64,000 nt of DNA from Mycolicibacterium peregrinum (GCF_002102345.1 NZ_LQPP01000013.1:62001-126000); one strand, 5' to 3'; shown: positions 44,186 to 54,928, counted from the first letter of the stretch. Notes: generated by a model not told the origin, from the sequence alone. A program made the numbers and translations.

Positions 44186-44815
44186 TCACAACCCGGCGGC
44201 CGGCGTCTCGGACACCAATTTCCCGGCCACCACGGCCGAGCCGACCCACCTGCGCAGATAGCTGCGCAGCGCTTCGCCGGTGCGCGGCGGCCGGCCGGGG
44301 TCGATCACGAAGGACTGGATGATCCGCAGCACATGCTCGGCGAGCTCGTCGAGAAAGTCGTCGGCGTACCCCAGCCCGGCCCAGTCCACGTCAAGCCTGC
44401 GCAACATCGTCCGGGCAAAATCGACCGCCACATCCGAGGTCACGGACTCGGTGTGGGCGTTGGGGCGCCCAGGAGCCACGAGCAAACCGATGTGCTTGTC
44501 CTCGGGCAGCCACTCCAAAGAGGTGGCAATGCATTCGGTCACTGCCTCCACCGGATCGGTCACGCCTTTGACGTGCGCCCCCAGCCGGTCCAGGAAGTCG
44601 CTGGCCGCGTGCACCGCCGACGCCACCAGCAGCGCCTCGGTACTCGGGAAATAGCGGTACACCGTCTGGCGGGTGACGCCGAGGGTGCGTGCCACGTCGG
44701 CGATGGAGAAATCGGCGCCGCGCTCATCGATGGCGTTGCCCGCAGCGACGAGGATGCGGGCAATCGCCTCCTCGTCGCTGGCCGGCGTCGAGCCGGACCA
44801 CCCGTGCGTTCGCAT
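44186..44815 (-). CDS. TetR-family regulator downstream of a P450
   Basis: The 209-residue regulator has the helix-turn-helix FSIADVARTLGVTRQTVYRY (residues about 36-55) and an all-helical ligand domain. It follows the P450 gene by 38 bases on the same strand, so the two probably share a promoter. A 25-base inverted repeat upstream of the P450 (46146-46170) is a likely binding site. The ligand may be the P450 substrate. Confidence 0.88.
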   Translation of the reverse strand: MRTHGWSGSTPASDEEAIARILVAAGNAIDERGADFSIADVARTLGVTRQTVYRYFPSTEALLVASAVHAASDFLDRLGAHVKGVTDPVEAVTECIATSLEWLPEDKHIGLLVAPGRPNAHTESVTSDVAVDFARTMLRRLDVDWAGLGYADDFLDELAEHVLRIIQSFVIDPGRPPRTGEALRSYLRRWVGSAVVAGKLVSETPAAGL

Positions 44816-44853
44816 GGGCGAATCCTAGAGCAACGGACCTTTCGGTCAGCCGG

Positions 44854-46098
44854 TCAACCGCGGTAGGAGACCGGAAGGTCCTTGATGCCGTTGATCCAGC
44901 CGGACCGGAGGCGTTGCGGCTCACCCAGCTTGGCGATGTCGGGAATCTGATCGGCGATCTGGTTGAACATCAGCTTGATCTCCATCCGTGCCAGGTTGGC
45001 CCCGATGCAGAAGTGCGCACCGTTGCCGCCGAACGCCAGGTGCGGATTGGGATTGCGCAGGATGTCGAATTCGAAGGGCTTGTCGAAGACCTCTTCGTCG
45101 TAGTTGGCCGAGCTGTAGAACAGCCCGACGCGCTGCCCGGCCTTCACGGTGACGTCACCGACCTGGATGTCGGCCAGTGCCGTCCGCTGGAAACAGTGCA
45201 CCGGGGTGGCCCAGCGGATGATCTCGTCGACCGCGGTATCGGGGCGGTCGCGCTTGAAAAGCTCCCACTGGTCGGGGTTTTCGAGGAATGCGTTCATGCC
45301 GTGGGTCATGGCGTTGCGCGTGGTCTCGTTGCCCGCCACGGCCAGCAGGATCACGAAGAACGCGAACTCCACGTCAGTAATGCCTTCGCCGGCTGTGCCT
45401 TCTAGATCGGCCTGGACCAGACGCGTCACGATGTCGTCGGCCGGGCACTTCCTGCGCTGCTCGGCCATGTTGTAGGCGTAACCCATCAGTTCGGCGTTGG
45501 CCATCGTGGGATCGGCGTCGAAATCGGGGTCGTCGGTGTTGATGATCGCGTTGGACCAGTGGAACACCTTCTCCCGGTCTTCCTCGGGGACGCCGATCAG
45601 GTCGGCGATGGCCAGCAACGGCAGACCCACCGCGATGTCGTCGACAAAGTTGCCGGTGTCCTTCCCGGCGGCCTTGGCCACGATGTCACGGGCCGCCACG
45701 GCCAGCTTCTCTTCGAGCACGGCGACCGAACGCGGGGTGAACAGCCGCGACACCAGCTTGCGCAGGCGGGTGTGCTCGGGGGCGTCGTGGTTGATCAGCA
45801 GGGCCTTGGTCAGGTCGAGCTGCTCGGCGGTGACGCTGTCCGGCAGCCGCATGACCGCGCCCTTGGCGTTGGTGGACCACAGGTCGCCGCCGTTGCGGGA
45901 GATGGCCTTGATGTCCTCGTGGCGGGTGATCACCCAGTAGCCGCCGTCGTTGAAAATCGACTCGCCCTGCTCGTTCCACCAGACCGGAGCGGTCTTGCGC
46001 AGCTGGGCGAACTCTTCGACGGGGATACCGCGGAGCAGGACGTCGGGATCGGTGAAGTCGTACCCCGCGCCGAACGGGCAGGCGCTCATGGTGGTCAA
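44854..46098 (-). CDS. Cytochrome P450, CYP125/CYP142-like in style
   Basis: The 414-residue P450 has the I-helix LLAVAGNETTRN, an ExxR equivalent in VDEIIRWATPVHCFQRTA, and the heme loop FGGNGAHFCIGANLAR. The INHDAPEHTRLRKLVSRLFTPR stretch resembles steroid-side-chain P450s of mycobacteria, though I cannot name the family with certainty. It starts at TTG 46098, with GAGGAG ten bases upstream; ATG 46089 is an alternative with no site at the right distance. It is divergent from purD. Confidence 0.86.
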   Translation of the reverse strand: MTTMSACPFGAGYDFTDPDVLLRGIPVEEFAQLRKTAPVWWNEQGESIFNDGGYWVITRHEDIKAISRNGGDLWSTNAKGAVMRLPDSVTAEQLDLTKALLINHDAPEHTRLRKLVSRLFTPRSVAVLEEKLAVAARDIVAKAAGKDTGNFVDDIAVGLPLLAIADLIGVPEEDREKVFHWSNAIINTDDPDFDADPTMANAELMGYAYNMAEQRRKCPADDIVTRLVQADLEGTAGEGITDVEFAFFVILLAVAGNETTRNAMTHGMNAFLENPDQWELFKRDRPDTAVDEIIRWATPVHCFQRTALADIQVGDVTVKAGQRVGLFYSSANYDEEVFDKPFEFDILRNPNPHLAFGGNGAHFCIGANLARMEIKLMFNQIADQIPDIAKLGEPQRLRSGWINGIKDLPVSYRG

Positions 46099-46145
46099 GC
46101 CGGATCATCTCCTCGTGTGACGGCGAGCACATTCGTTGCCTCGAC

Positions 46146-46170
46146 CATACACTGTGGCGTCAAGTGTATG
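46146..46170. promoter_or_regulatory. Inverted repeat between the P450 operon and purD
   Basis: CATACACT and AGTGTATG form perfect 8-base arms around a 9-base spacer, 47 bases before the P450 start and 28 before purD. It is the best operator candidate for the TetR protein encoded after the P450. Confidence 0.55.
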
Positions 46171-46198
46171 CCCACGGGTTTCCGGCTACGCTACGACC

Positions 46199-47467
46199 GT
46201 GCGCGTCCTCGTTATCGGATCCGGTGCCCGTGAACACGCCCTGCTGCTGGCCCTGCGCCGCGATCCGCAGGTGGAGGAGTTGGCGGTGGCGCCGGGTAAT
46301 GCCGGCACCCAGACCATTGCCGATCAATACGACGTCGACATCACCTCCGGTGAGGCCGTGGTGAAGCTCGCCAAGCGCCTGGAAAGCGACCTGGTGGTGA
46401 TCGGCCCCGAGGTCCCGCTGGTCCTCGGGGTGGCCGACGCCGTCCGGGCGGCGGGCATCGCTTGCTTCGGCGCCAGTAAGGACGCCGCCCGCATCGAGGG
46501 TTCGAAGGCGTTCGCCAAGGACGTCATGGCCGCGGCCGGGGTGCGCACCGCGAGCAGCGAGATCGTCGACAACCCGGCCCGACTCGACGCCGCACTGGAC
46601 CGCTTCGGTCCGCCGGCCGGCCAGGCCGCCTGGGTGGTCAAGGACGACGGTCTGGCCGCCGGCAAAGGCGTGGTGGTCAGCGCCGATCGCGACGCGGCCC
46701 GCGCGCATGCCGCCAGCCTGCTCGACTCCGGGCACCCGGTGCTGCTGGAGTCCTTCCTCGACGGCCCCGAGGTGTCACTTTTCTGCGTGGTCGACGGCGC
46801 CACCGTGGTGCCGCTGCTGCCCGCACAGGACTTCAAGCGCGTCGGCGACGGGGACACCGGCCCGAACACCGGCGGCATGGGCGCCTACGCGCCGTTGCCC
46901 TGGCTGCCGGACTCGGTGAAGACGCAGATCGTCGACGAAGTCGTCAAACCTGTTGCCGCGGAACTGGTTGCGCGTGGCAGCTCGTTCTCTGGCCTGCTCT
47001 ACGCCGGTTTGGCCATCACCTCGAACGGTCCGGCGGTCGTCGAGTTCAACTGCCGCTTCGGCGATCCCGAGACGCAATCGGTTCTGGCCCTGCTCGATTC
47101 GCCACTGGGTCAACTGCTGAAGGCCGCGGCCACCGGTGAGCTCGCCTCGTTCGGCGATCTGCAGTGGCGTGACGGTTACGCCGTCACCGTCGTGGTGGCC
47201 GCGGAGAACTATCCCGGCCGGCCGCGCGTCGGCGACGTCATCCACGGATCCGAAGCCGACGGGGTGCTGCATGCCGGCACCGCGCGCCGTGAGGACGGTG
47301 AGGTGGTGTCCTCAGGCGGCCGCGTGCTCTCGGTGGTCGGCACCGGCGCCGACCTGCCCGCCGCGCGCCAGGCGGCCTATGCGCTCGCCAAGTCGATACG
47401 GTTGCCGGGCAGCCACTTCCGCAGCGACATCGCGCTGGCCGCCGCCGAGGGCCGCATCAGCGTCTAG
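46199..47467 (+). CDS. purD: Phosphoribosylamine-glycine ligase PurD
   Basis: PurD joins glycine to phosphoribosylamine with ATP, step 2 of purine synthesis. The 422-residue protein has an N-terminal fold [19 protein letters not shown], an ATP-grasp domain with [15 protein letters not shown], and the GARS signature around [11 protein letters not shown]. The start is GTG 46199 (valine written as Met), as the family sequence begins there. Its stop overlaps that of a convergent esterase by 4 bases. Confidence 0.96.
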   Translation: MRVLVIGSGAREHALLLALRRDPQVEELAVAPGNAGTQTIADQYDVDITSGEAVVKLAKRLESDLVVIGPEVPLVLGVADAVRAAGIACFGASKDAARIEGSKAFAKDVMAAAGVRTASSEIVDNPARLDAALDRFGPPAGQAAWVVKDDGLAAGKGVVVSADRDAARAHAASLLDSGHPVLLESFLDGPEVSLFCVVDGATVVPLLPAQDFKRVGDGDTGPNTGGMGAYAPLPWLPDSVKTQIVDEVVKPVAAELVARGSSFSGLLYAGLAITSNGPAVVEFNCRFGDPETQSVLALLDSPLGQLLKAAATGELASFGDLQWRDGYAVTVVVAAENYPGRPRVGDVIHGSEADGVLHAGTARREDGEVVSSGGRVLSVVGTGADLPAARQAAYALAKSIRLPGSHFRSDIALAAAEGRISV

Positions 47468-48297
47468 GCGACCAGCAGCGGAGCCATCCAGGAAATCTCG
47501 GCGGGCAGTTGCGAACTCCAGAAGCTGCCGTCATGACCGCCGGGGGAGAAGCCGCCGGCCGGCGGGTTGGGCAACTGGGCGATGAACTGCTTGGTGGCCG
47601 CATAGAACGGATCGCTGTTGCCGCAATCGATCCGGATCGGGATCGACCCCAGGGCGGGCTGGCCCCAGACGCTGTTGGCGGCGTAGTCCGAGGCGCTGTC
47701 GAAGGCGCCCGGCGCGGCGGCCCCCGATGACGTCCACAACGCCGGGCTGACCGCGCAGATCGCCGCGGTGCGGGCCGGGCCGAGCCGCGAACCCAGCAGC
47801 AGCGCACCGTAGCCGCCCATCGACCAGCCCAGGAATCCGACCCGCGAGGTGTCCAGGCCCTGATCGCCGAGCCTGGGGATCAACTCGTCGAGCACCATCG
47901 CGCCCGAGTCCTCACCAGATGCGCGTTTGTGCCAGTAGCTTCCGCCGCCGTCGACGGCCACCACGGCGAACGGCGGCAGCCCGGCGGCCACCGCCTCCGC
48001 GAGGCCCTGTTCCACGCCACCGGCCATCACGCCGGCGGCATCTTGGCCTTTGCCGTGCAGGGCGATCACCGGACGGAGTTTGCCGGTTTGTCCCGGCGGG
48101 CGCGCGATGGCCCAGTTGGTGTTCGTGCCACCGCGGGCGGCCGACACGAACGACCCGGTGGTGAATGTAGGCGCGACCACGGGGCTGGCGGGTGCGACAG
48201 GGGCGGAGGCGAGGGCTACAGCACCGGCGGCGCCGGCAGCCGCACCGACGCCGAGGCGCAAAACTGCGCGACGGGTCAAGTTGGGCATGCGGGCCAT
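47464..48297 (-). CDS. Exported alpha/beta-hydrolase esterase (Rv0774c-like)
   Basis: The 277-residue protein has a Tat signal [20 protein letters not shown]. It continues as an esterase of the D/S-formylglutathione hydrolase/antigen 85-like alpha/beta fold: [14 protein letters not shown] carries the nucleophile serine, NSDPFY likely the Asp, and GGHDGSFW the His. The start ATG 48297 gives the Tat motif near the N-terminus. Rv0774c at this place is reported as an extracellular esterase. Confidence 0.9.
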   Translation of the reverse strand: MARMPNLTRRAVLRLGVGAAAGAAGAVALASAPVAPASPVVAPTFTTGSFVSAARGGTNTNWAIARPPGQTGKLRPVIALHGKGQDAAGVMAGGVEQGLAEAVAAGLPPFAVVAVDGGGSYWHKRASGEDSGAMVLDELIPRLGDQGLDTSRVGFLGWSMGGYGALLLGSRLGPARTAAICAVSPALWTSSGAAAPGAFDSASDYAANSVWGQPALGSIPIRIDCGNSDPFYAATKQFIAQLPNPPAGGFSPGGHDGSFWSSQLPAEISWMAPLLVA

Positions 48298-48423
48298 CTT
48301 GCCATCGCCCGGCAATCGCATCGGCCAGTGGCATTCTCGGTGGAGCGCCGACGCGGCGGAAAAACCTGAGTAGAGCCTGATGATTGGCCGAAAGCCCGAT
48401 GTTGAAGGGGCCCGGCTGGCAGC

Positions 48424-49062
48424 ATGTGGAAGGTGACGGCAGCGGTCACCCCTAAAGGGGAGCGTCGGCGGTACGCCCTCGTGCGGGCGGCCGCTGAATT
48501 GCTTTGCGAAGGCGGATTCGACGCCGTCCGGCACCGTGCCGTGGCGCGTCGTGCCGGTCTCCCGCTGGCCTCCACGACCTACTATTTCTCTTCACTCGAC
48601 GACCTCATCGCAAAAGCGGTCGAGTACATCGGGACCCGCGAAGCCGAACAACTCAGTGCCGGTGTGGCCGCCCTCTCGCGGCGGCGTCGGGGTGCCGAGT
48701 CGACCGCTGACGTTCTTGTCGATTTGTTGCTCGGGGAATCGCCGGAGCGTCGTGGGATCGAGGAACTGATCTCGCGATACGAGCGCTACATCGCATGCGC
48801 CCGCCAGCCCGGACTGCGCGATATCCAGCGCCGCATCCTGCAACAGCGCACCGACGCCGTGGTAGCAGTGGTGGAACGCTCCGGCCGGTCGGTCCGGGCC
48901 GAACTCGTCACCGCCCTGGTGTGTGCCGTCGATGGCGCGGTTGTGGCATCGTTGGTCGACGAAGGTGAGGGGCCCAGGGCCAGTGCCCGCGCCACGCTGA
49001 TCGACGTCATCGACGTGCTGGCGCCCGTCGACGAACGGGCAGGTACGCGGCTGACCGGCTGA
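48424..49062 (+). CDS. TetR-family regulator (Rv0775-like)
   Basis: The 212-residue regulator has its helix-turn-helix at about residues 33-55 (VRHRAVARRAGLPLASTTYY) and a helical C-terminal domain. It is divergent from the esterase gene and lies 10 bases before the permease gene, with which it is probably co-transcribed. No obvious palindrome was found in the 126-base gap upstream. Confidence 0.88.
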   Translation: MWKVTAAVTPKGERRRYALVRAAAELLCEGGFDAVRHRAVARRAGLPLASTTYYFSSLDDLIAKAVEYIGTREAEQLSAGVAALSRRRRGAESTADVLVDLLLGESPERRGIEELISRYERYIACARQPGLRDIQRRILQQRTDAVVAVVERSGRSVRAELVTALVCAVDGAVVASLVDEGEGPRASARATLIDVIDVLAPVDERAGTRLTG

Positions 49063-49072
49063 AGGAGGGGGA

Positions 49073-50527
49073 ATGTCGCAACCTGCAACCGCAGAGGCGC
49101 CACAGCTCAAGCGGGTGATGGGACCCGGACTCTTACTACTGTTCGTCGTCGGCGACATCCTCGGCACGGGCGTCTATGCGCTGACCGGGCAGGTCGCCAA
49201 AGAGGTCGGCGGCGCCGCATGGGTGCCGTTTCTGGCCGCGTTCCTGATCGCCACCATCACCGCCTTCAGCTATCTGGAGCTGGTCACCAAGTATCCCCAG
49301 GCCGCCGGCGCAGCTCTGTACGCGCACAAGGCTTTTGGTATCCACTTCGTGACGTTCCTGGTGGCATTCATCGTGATGTGCTCCGGAATCACCTCTGCCT
49401 CAACGGCTTCGCGGTTCTTCGCGATCAGCTTCTTCGACGCGATAGAAGTCAATTTCGGGCAGTTCTTCACCGATCATGTCGCCCACTTGAAAGTCGTCGG
49501 CGTCATCCTGCTCGCACTGTTGTTCATGGCCCTGATCGCTGCGGTGAACCTTCGCGGGGTCAGTGAAAGCGTCAAGCTGAACGTCATCCTGACATTCATC
49601 GAGATCACCGGTCTGGTGCTCGTGGTCGCGGTGGGATTGTGGGCCATCGTCAGCGGGGTGGAGGTCGACTTCTCCCGCGTCGTCGCGTTCGACACCTCCG
49701 GCGAGAAGAACGCCTTCATCGCCGTCACCGCGGCGACATCACTGGCATTCTTCGCCATGGTCGGGTTCGAGGATTCGGTCAACATGGCCGAAGAGACCAA
49801 GGATCCGGTGCGGATCTTCCCGAAGGTGTTGCTGACCGGTCTGGGAATCGCCGGCCTGGTCTATGTCATCGTGGCGATCATCGCGGTGGCACTGGTGCCG
49901 GTGGGCGAGCTTGCCGAGTCGGATTCCTCCCCGCTGGTGAAGGTGATGGAGGCGGCCGCGCCAGGACTGCCCTTCTCCAACATCCTTCCGGTCATCTCGA
50001 TGTTCGCGGTTTCGAACACCGCCTTGATCAACATGCTGATGGCCAGTCGCCTGATCTACGGCATGGCGCGTCAGCACGTGCTGCCCCCGGTGCTCGGCAC
50101 GGTGCATCCGAAACGCCACACCCCCTGGGTGGCAATCGTTTTCACCACCGTGATCGCGTTCGGGCTGATCTTCTACGTGTCGGCGTTCGCGAGCGGGGAC
50201 ACGGTGGCGATCCTCGGCGGAACCACCTCGCTGCTGTTGCTCGCCGTCTTCTCGGTGGTCAACGTCGCGGTGCTGGTTCTGCGTCGCGACGTGCGAGAAG
50301 AGGGCGGCCACTTCAAGACGCCGACCGCGCTGCCCGTCATCGGCTTCATCGCTTCGCTGTATCTGGTGCTGCCGACGTCGGGACGGCCTGCGGTGCAGTA
50401 TCTGCTGGCACTCGCACTGGTTGCCACCGGGGTGGTGCTGTTCCTGATCACCAAGCTGATCAACAAGCAACTCGGCATCACCGGGCCCGGCATCACCGAC
50501 CCCACCCACCTCGCCGACGCGCCCTAG
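49073..50527 (+). CDS. APC-superfamily amino-acid permease
   Basis: The 484-residue transporter has about twelve hydrophobic spans and the APC motif VVGDILGTGVYALTGQVAKEVG in helix 1 (given as residues about 25-46). GFEDSVNMAEETKDP lies after helix 6 (about residues 226-240). It moves amino acids or related amines across the inner membrane, probably with protons. A GGAGGGGG ribosome-binding site lies close to the ATG. It overlaps the convergent relZ gene by 4 bases. Confidence 0.9.
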   Translation: MSQPATAEAPQLKRVMGPGLLLLFVVGDILGTGVYALTGQVAKEVGGAAWVPFLAAFLIATITAFSYLELVTKYPQAAGAALYAHKAFGIHFVTFLVAFIVMCSGITSASTASRFFAISFFDAIEVNFGQFFTDHVAHLKVVGVILLALLFMALIAAVNLRGVSESVKLNVILTFIEITGLVLVVAVGLWAIVSGVEVDFSRVVAFDTSGEKNAFIAVTAATSLAFFAMVGFEDSVNMAEETKDPVRIFPKVLLTGLGIAGLVYVIVAIIAVALVPVGELAESDSSPLVKVMEAAAPGLPFSNILPVISMFAVSNTALINMLMASRLIYGMARQHVLPPVLGTVHPKRHTPWVAIVFTTVIAFGLIFYVSAFASGDTVAILGGTTSLLLLAVFSVVNVAVLVLRRDVREEGGHFKTPTALPVIGFIASLYLVLPTSGRPAVQYLLALALVATGVVLFLITKLINKQLGITGPGITDPTHLADAP

Positions 50528-52245
50528 GTCTCGGCGCGCAACTTCTCAACCCGGTTCTGCAGCAAGGCGATCCGATGGGCGTTGCCGTCCAGGCCGATGT
50601 AGCGGTCATCGAAGACCGCCAGCAACGCGTCGTCGAGCCGACGCACCGCGCCCGGCGGGAAGCGATAATCCATCAGCCGGTTGATCTCGTCGGTATCCAC
50701 CGAATCCAGCACGCCCGTCAGCGTTTCCAGCGTGGTGATGCCGAGCTCGAGCAGCAATCCCGAGATCCAGCTGTAGTGGTCGGTGCGTGACCAGCCGGCG
50801 TCGGGAAAGCGGTTGCCCAGATAGGTGGCGAGCACCGGGGTGGGAATACGCGAGTCCTTGGACAACCCCGGCGGCTCCGCCTCGTCGCCGGTCATGGTCA
50901 GCCGCAGCCGTTCCCGGATTTCGGTGAACTCGCGGTCGGCCAACTCCAGCAGCCCGGCCGCCAGGGTGAACCGGCGGTCCAGTTCGCTGACGTGCTCGGC
51001 CGGTATCGAGCCCTTGTACCGCACGTCGTGCTCGAACTCCGCCCACGCGTGCTGCAGCACCGTGCGCACCTGGATGGACGCCGGATACTGTTCGCCCTCG
51101 ATCCCGAAGAGCAGATGACGGCTGGCGTACCCCCACCGGCCCTGACGAGCCGTCTGCAGGCCCATGTCCTGATCGTCGAGCAACCGCATCTCCTCGGCCA
51201 GCAGGTTGGCCACCGCGTCGACGTCCTCACGGAGATAGGTGATGACCCGCAGGCCCACCTGATCGGTGATCTCCACCAGCGGATCGGTGTACATCGGCGT
51301 GCCGTCGGGCGCCCGGCGATTGGCTTTCATCGCGAACGAGTCGACGCTCTTGGTTCGTGCCGTGATGCTCAGGTAGTTGATGCCCGCCTCGTCGAGCAGA
51401 CTGGTGACCAGCTTGAGGTACAGCTCGGTGGCGGCCACCAGATCCGGACGCCGGGCGGCGTACTCGGCGACGGCGTTCGACGGCGGGGCCTCACGCACCG
51501 GCGCGGGTCGAGGCCGGGGAAGCCGATCCGCCGGCAGCGACGGGGTGACGATGTAACCCGACGCGACATCGCCGTAGATCGTCACGTCCTCAGGGCGGTG
51601 ATACCAGTACAGCGCGATGTAGGCGCACAACAGCGCATCCACCGGATCCTCGTCACGGTCGAGCTGACCCGGCCGGGTGGCGGCCTCCACCCGCTTGCGC
51701 AATTCCACCCAGCTGACATTTCGGTTCGCCCGCAGCCGCGGTGTCGCCCCGTCGAGCTCGTCGATGAACGTCATCAATCTCAACAGCTCGCGCTGGCGGT
51801 CGCCGAACGCGCCGCGCTTGTACTTCAACGTCTTGTCGAGCCCGAACAGCGCGACGGTGGCCGGGTGCGGATAAACCTCGATCGCGCGCCGGTTCGACGG
51901 CGACGACGGATCCATGTCGAGGCCCAGCGAGGCGGCGATCCGCGCGCCACGCGGATGCTTGAACTCCGGGCGTTCGGTGAACGCCGGGCGGGCGCCGGCG
52001 TCGAACCGCTGAAAGTCCCGGTTCAGCTCGCGCTCGCACGGGCGGTGCCCCGTCGGGTTCTTCACGATCAGCGGCGCGTCGATGGCCACCAGGCAGTCGC
52101 CGCTGACATAAGGCTCGATGGCCGCCGCGATGTCGTCGTCGTCCTGCGCCACCCCGACGTGAAGAACCCGCCCACCGGCGTCGATGACAGCCACACCCGT
52201 CTGGTTCTTCTCGCCCCACGCGAGGTCGAGTCCGACGAAGTACAT
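50524..52245 (-). CDS. relZ: RelZ-type dual protein: RNase HII-like (DUF429) plus (p)ppGpp synthetase
   Basis: The 573-residue protein fuses two domains. Residues 1-230 are a DUF429/RNase HII-like fold with candidate acidic residues D7, D56, E123 and D203. Residues about 275-420 are a RelA/SpoT synthetase with ITARTKSVDSFAMK, D328-G331-R333, the GYASRH motif (372-377) and HAWAEFEHDVRYK (399-411). The architecture is that of M. smegmatis MSMEG_5849 (RelZ, MS_RHII-RSD), which removes R-loops and makes alarmones. The glutamate of the usual ExQxRT motif is replaced by Ser390 (SIQVRT). A C-terminal helical part follows. It lies between purD and purB. Confidence 0.9.
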   Translation of the reverse strand: MYFVGLDLAWGEKNQTGVAVIDAGGRVLHVGVAQDDDDIAAAIEPYVSGDCLVAIDAPLIVKNPTGHRPCERELNRDFQRFDAGARPAFTERPEFKHPRGARIAASLGLDMDPSSPSNRRAIEVYPHPATVALFGLDKTLKYKRGAFGDRQRELLRLMTFIDELDGATPRLRANRNVSWVELRKRVEAATRPGQLDRDEDPVDALLCAYIALYWYHRPEDVTIYGDVASGYIVTPSLPADRLPRPRPAPVREAPPSNAVAEYAARRPDLVAATELYLKLVTSLLDEAGINYLSITARTKSVDSFAMKANRRAPDGTPMYTDPLVEITDQVGLRVITYLREDVDAVANLLAEEMRLLDDQDMGLQTARQGRWGYASRHLLFGIEGEQYPASIQVRTVLQHAWAEFEHDVRYKGSIPAEHVSELDRRFTLAAGLLELADREFTEIRERLRLTMTGDEAEPPGLSKDSRIPTPVLATYLGNRFPDAGWSRTDHYSWISGLLLELGITTLETLTGVLDSVDTDEINRLMDYRFPPGAVRRLDDALLAVFDDRYIGLDGNAHRIALLQNRVEKLRAET

Positions 52246-52295
52246 CCGTCCACTGTCTCATTGGTCCGGGCGCTCGGGTCGTAAGCTGTGTGTTC

Positions 52296-53714
52296 GTGAC
52301 GATCCCGAATGTTCTGGCCAACCGCTACGCCAGCGACGAAATGCTCGCGATCTGGTCGCCGGAGGCCAAGATCGTCGCCGAACGCCGACTGTGGCTCGCC
52401 GTGCTGCGCGCACAGTCCGAGCTGGGGGTCTCGGTACCCGACGGCGTGATCGACGACTACGAGCGGGTGCTGGAGAACGTCGACCTCGCCTCGATCGCCG
52501 CCCGCGAGCGCGTTACCCGCCACGACGTCAAGGCCCGCATCGAGGAGTTCAACGCGCTGGCCGGCCATGAGCACGTGCACAAGGGCATGACCAGCCGGGA
52601 CCTCACCGAGAACGTCGAGCAGCTGCAGATCCGCCGGTCACTGGAGCTGGTGTTCTCCCACGGTGTGGCCGTGGTCGCTCGGCTGGCCGAACGGTCCGTC
52701 GTCTACCGCGATCTGGTGATGGCCGGCCGGTCCCACAATGTGGCGGCGCAGGCGACCACGCTGGGTAAGCGGTTCGCCTCGGCTGCGGAAGAGACCCTGG
52801 TCGCGCTGACCCGGCTGCGCGAGCTGATCGACCGATACCCGCTGCGCGGCATCAAGGGCCCGATGGGCACCGCACAGGACATGCTCGACCTCTTCGACGG
52901 CGACACCGAGAAACTCGCCGAGCTGGAACGGCGGGTCGCCCAATTCCTGGGATTCACAGAGGTTTTCACCAGCGTCGGGCAGGTGTACCCCCGTTCGCTG
53001 GACCATGACGTGCTCTCCGCGCTGGTACAGGTGGGTGCGGGGCCGTCCTCGCTGGCACACACCATCCGGCTGATGGCCGGCCACGAACTGGTCACCGAGG
53101 GTTTCGCGCCCGGCCAGGTCGGCTCCTCGGCCATGCCGCACAAGATGAACACCCGGTCGTGTGAGCGGGTCAACGGCCTGCAGGTGGTGCTGCGCGGTTA
53201 CGCGTCGATGGCCGCCGAACTGGCCGGCGCGCAGTGGAACGAGGGCGACGTCTTCTGCTCGGTGGTGCGTCGCGTCGCCCTGCCCGACGGTTTCTTCGCC
53301 ATCGACGGGCAGACCGAGACCTTCCTGACGGTGCTCGACGAGTTCGGTGCCTACCCGGCGGTGATCCAGCGCGAGCTGGACCGCTACCTGCCGTTCCTGG
53401 CCACCACGCGCATCCTGATCGCCGCGGTGCGGGCCGGCGTGGGCCGTGAAACCGCGCACGAGGTGATCAAGGAACATGCCGTCGCGGTCGCTTTGGCCAT
53501 GCGTGAGCAGGGGCAGGAACCCGACCTGCTGGACCGCCTGGCCGCCGACCCGCGGCTGCCGCTGGACCGGGCTGCCCTGGAAGCCGCGCTGGCCGACAAA
53601 CAGGCCTTCACCGGAGCCGCCGGCGCCCAGGTCGACGGGGTCGTCTCAGCCGTCGACGAACTGGTCAGCCGCTACCCGGAAGCCGCCAAGTACACCTCGG
53701 GCGCCATCTTGTGA
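52296..53714 (+). CDS. purB: Adenylosuccinate lyase PurB
   Basis: PurB splits succinylaminoimidazole carboxamide ribotide and adenylosuccinate, two steps of AMP synthesis. The 472-residue protein has the fumarase/aspartase-family signature [17 protein letters not shown] with the catalytic serine loop, and GRSHNVAAQ with the general acid/base histidine. The length and start [13 protein letters not shown] at GTG 52296 match M. tuberculosis PurB; GTG 52290 would add two residues. The stop overlaps the P450 start as GTGA. Confidence 0.96.
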   Translation: MTIPNVLANRYASDEMLAIWSPEAKIVAERRLWLAVLRAQSELGVSVPDGVIDDYERVLENVDLASIAARERVTRHDVKARIEEFNALAGHEHVHKGMTSRDLTENVEQLQIRRSLELVFSHGVAVVARLAERSVVYRDLVMAGRSHNVAAQATTLGKRFASAAEETLVALTRLRELIDRYPLRGIKGPMGTAQDMLDLFDGDTEKLAELERRVAQFLGFTEVFTSVGQVYPRSLDHDVLSALVQVGAGPSSLAHTIRLMAGHELVTEGFAPGQVGSSAMPHKMNTRSCERVNGLQVVLRGYASMAAELAGAQWNEGDVFCSVVRRVALPDGFFAIDGQTETFLTVLDEFGAYPAVIQRELDRYLPFLATTRILIAAVRAGVGRETAHEVIKEHAVAVALAMREQGQEPDLLDRLAADPRLPLDRAALEAALADKQAFTGAAGAQVDGVVSAVDELVSRYPEAAKYTSGAIL

Positions 53715-54919
53715 GTTTGGCGGCCGACCTCACCGACCTCGACAACTTCGCTGCCGGGTTCCCGCACGAGTTGTTCGCCGTGCACCGTCGCAACGCCCCG
53801 GTGTATTGGCACGAGCCCACCGAACACACACCCGACGGCGAAGGCTTCTGGTCGGTGGCCACCCACGCCGAAACCCTTGCGGTGCTACGTGATGCGGAGA
53901 CCTACTCCTCGGTGACCGGCGGCGCCCGGCCATACGGTGGCACCCTGCTGCAGGACCTGTCCATCGCCGGACAAGTGCTCAACATGATGGACGACCCGCG
54001 GCACGCAGAGATCCGCCGACTCGTCAGCTCCGGACTGACCCCGCGGATGATCCGGCGGGTCGAAGACGATCTGCGGGCCCGCACGCGCCGGCTCCTCGAC
54101 GCGGTTGAGCCAGGCGTACCGTTTGACTTCCTGGTTGACGTGGCCGCAGAGCTGCCGATGCAGATGATCTGCATTCTGCTGGGCGTGCCTGAATCCGAAC
54201 GGCATTGGCTGTTCCAGGCGATCGAGCCGCAGTTCGACTTCGGCGGTTCGCGTTCGGCAGCCATGGCCCAGATGTCGGCCGAGGAGGCCGGCTCCCGGAT
54301 GTACACCTACGGCTGCGAATTGATTGCGGCCAAGCGGGCCGAGCCCACCGACGACATGCTGTCGGTGGTGGCCAATGCGACTGAAGCTCGCCTGTCGGAC
54401 CTCGAGCTGTATCTGTTCTTTTCACTGCTGTTCAGCGCGGGCGCCGAGACCACCCGTAACTCGGTGGCCGGTGGGCTGCTGGCTCTGATCGAAAACCCTT
54501 CGCAGCTGGCGTTGTTGCGTGAGGATCTCGGCGAGCTGCCCACGGCCATCGAAGAGATGGTGCGCTGGACCTCGCCGTCACCGTCCAAGCGCCGCACCGC
54601 TACCCGGGCGGCGACCCTGGGCGGTTGCGACATCGAGCCCGGGCAGAAGGTGCAGGTCTGGGAAGGGTCGGCGAACCGCGATCCGCTGGTGTTCTCCGAC
54701 CCCGACACTTTCGACATCACCCGTAAACCCAACCCGCACTTGGGTTTCGGCTACGGCATCCACTACTGTCTGGGCGCCAACCTGGCCCGGCTCGAATTGC
54801 GGGTGTTGTTCGAGGAGCTGCTTGCGCGGTTCTCGTCGGCACGTCTGGTCAAACCCGTCGAATGGATCCGCAGCAACCGGCACACCGGCATCCGGCATCT
54901 GGTGGTCGAGCTCGCCTAA
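53711..54919 (+). CDS. cyp126: Cytochrome P450 CYP126
   Basis: The 402-residue P450 has the I-helix [30 protein letters not shown] with the ExxR pair, and the heme loop [15 protein letters not shown]. Its position after purB, with a GTGA overlap, is that of CYP126 in M. tuberculosis (Rv0778). The ligand preference of the family is towards aromatic compounds, and the natural substrate is unknown. Coupling to purB is conserved, although no metabolic link is evident. Confidence 0.92.
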   Translation: MSLAADLTDLDNFAAGFPHELFAVHRRNAPVYWHEPTEHTPDGEGFWSVATHAETLAVLRDAETYSSVTGGARPYGGTLLQDLSIAGQVLNMMDDPRHAEIRRLVSSGLTPRMIRRVEDDLRARTRRLLDAVEPGVPFDFLVDVAAELPMQMICILLGVPESERHWLFQAIEPQFDFGGSRSAAMAQMSAEEAGSRMYTYGCELIAAKRAEPTDDMLSVVANATEARLSDLELYLFFSLLFSAGAETTRNSVAGGLLALIENPSQLALLREDLGELPTAIEEMVRWTSPSPSKRRTATRAATLGGCDIEPGQKVQVWEGSANRDPLVFSDPDTFDITRKPNPHLGFGYGIHYCLGANLARLELRVLFEELLARFSSARLVKPVEWIRSNRHTGIRHLVVELA

Positions 54920-54928
54920 CCTCGAAGC

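Noticed and set aside
44836..44847. GACC-TTTC-GGTC upstream of the TetR gene as its operator
   Set aside because: The arms are only four bases. The 8-base-arm repeat at 46146-46170 is a much stronger candidate.
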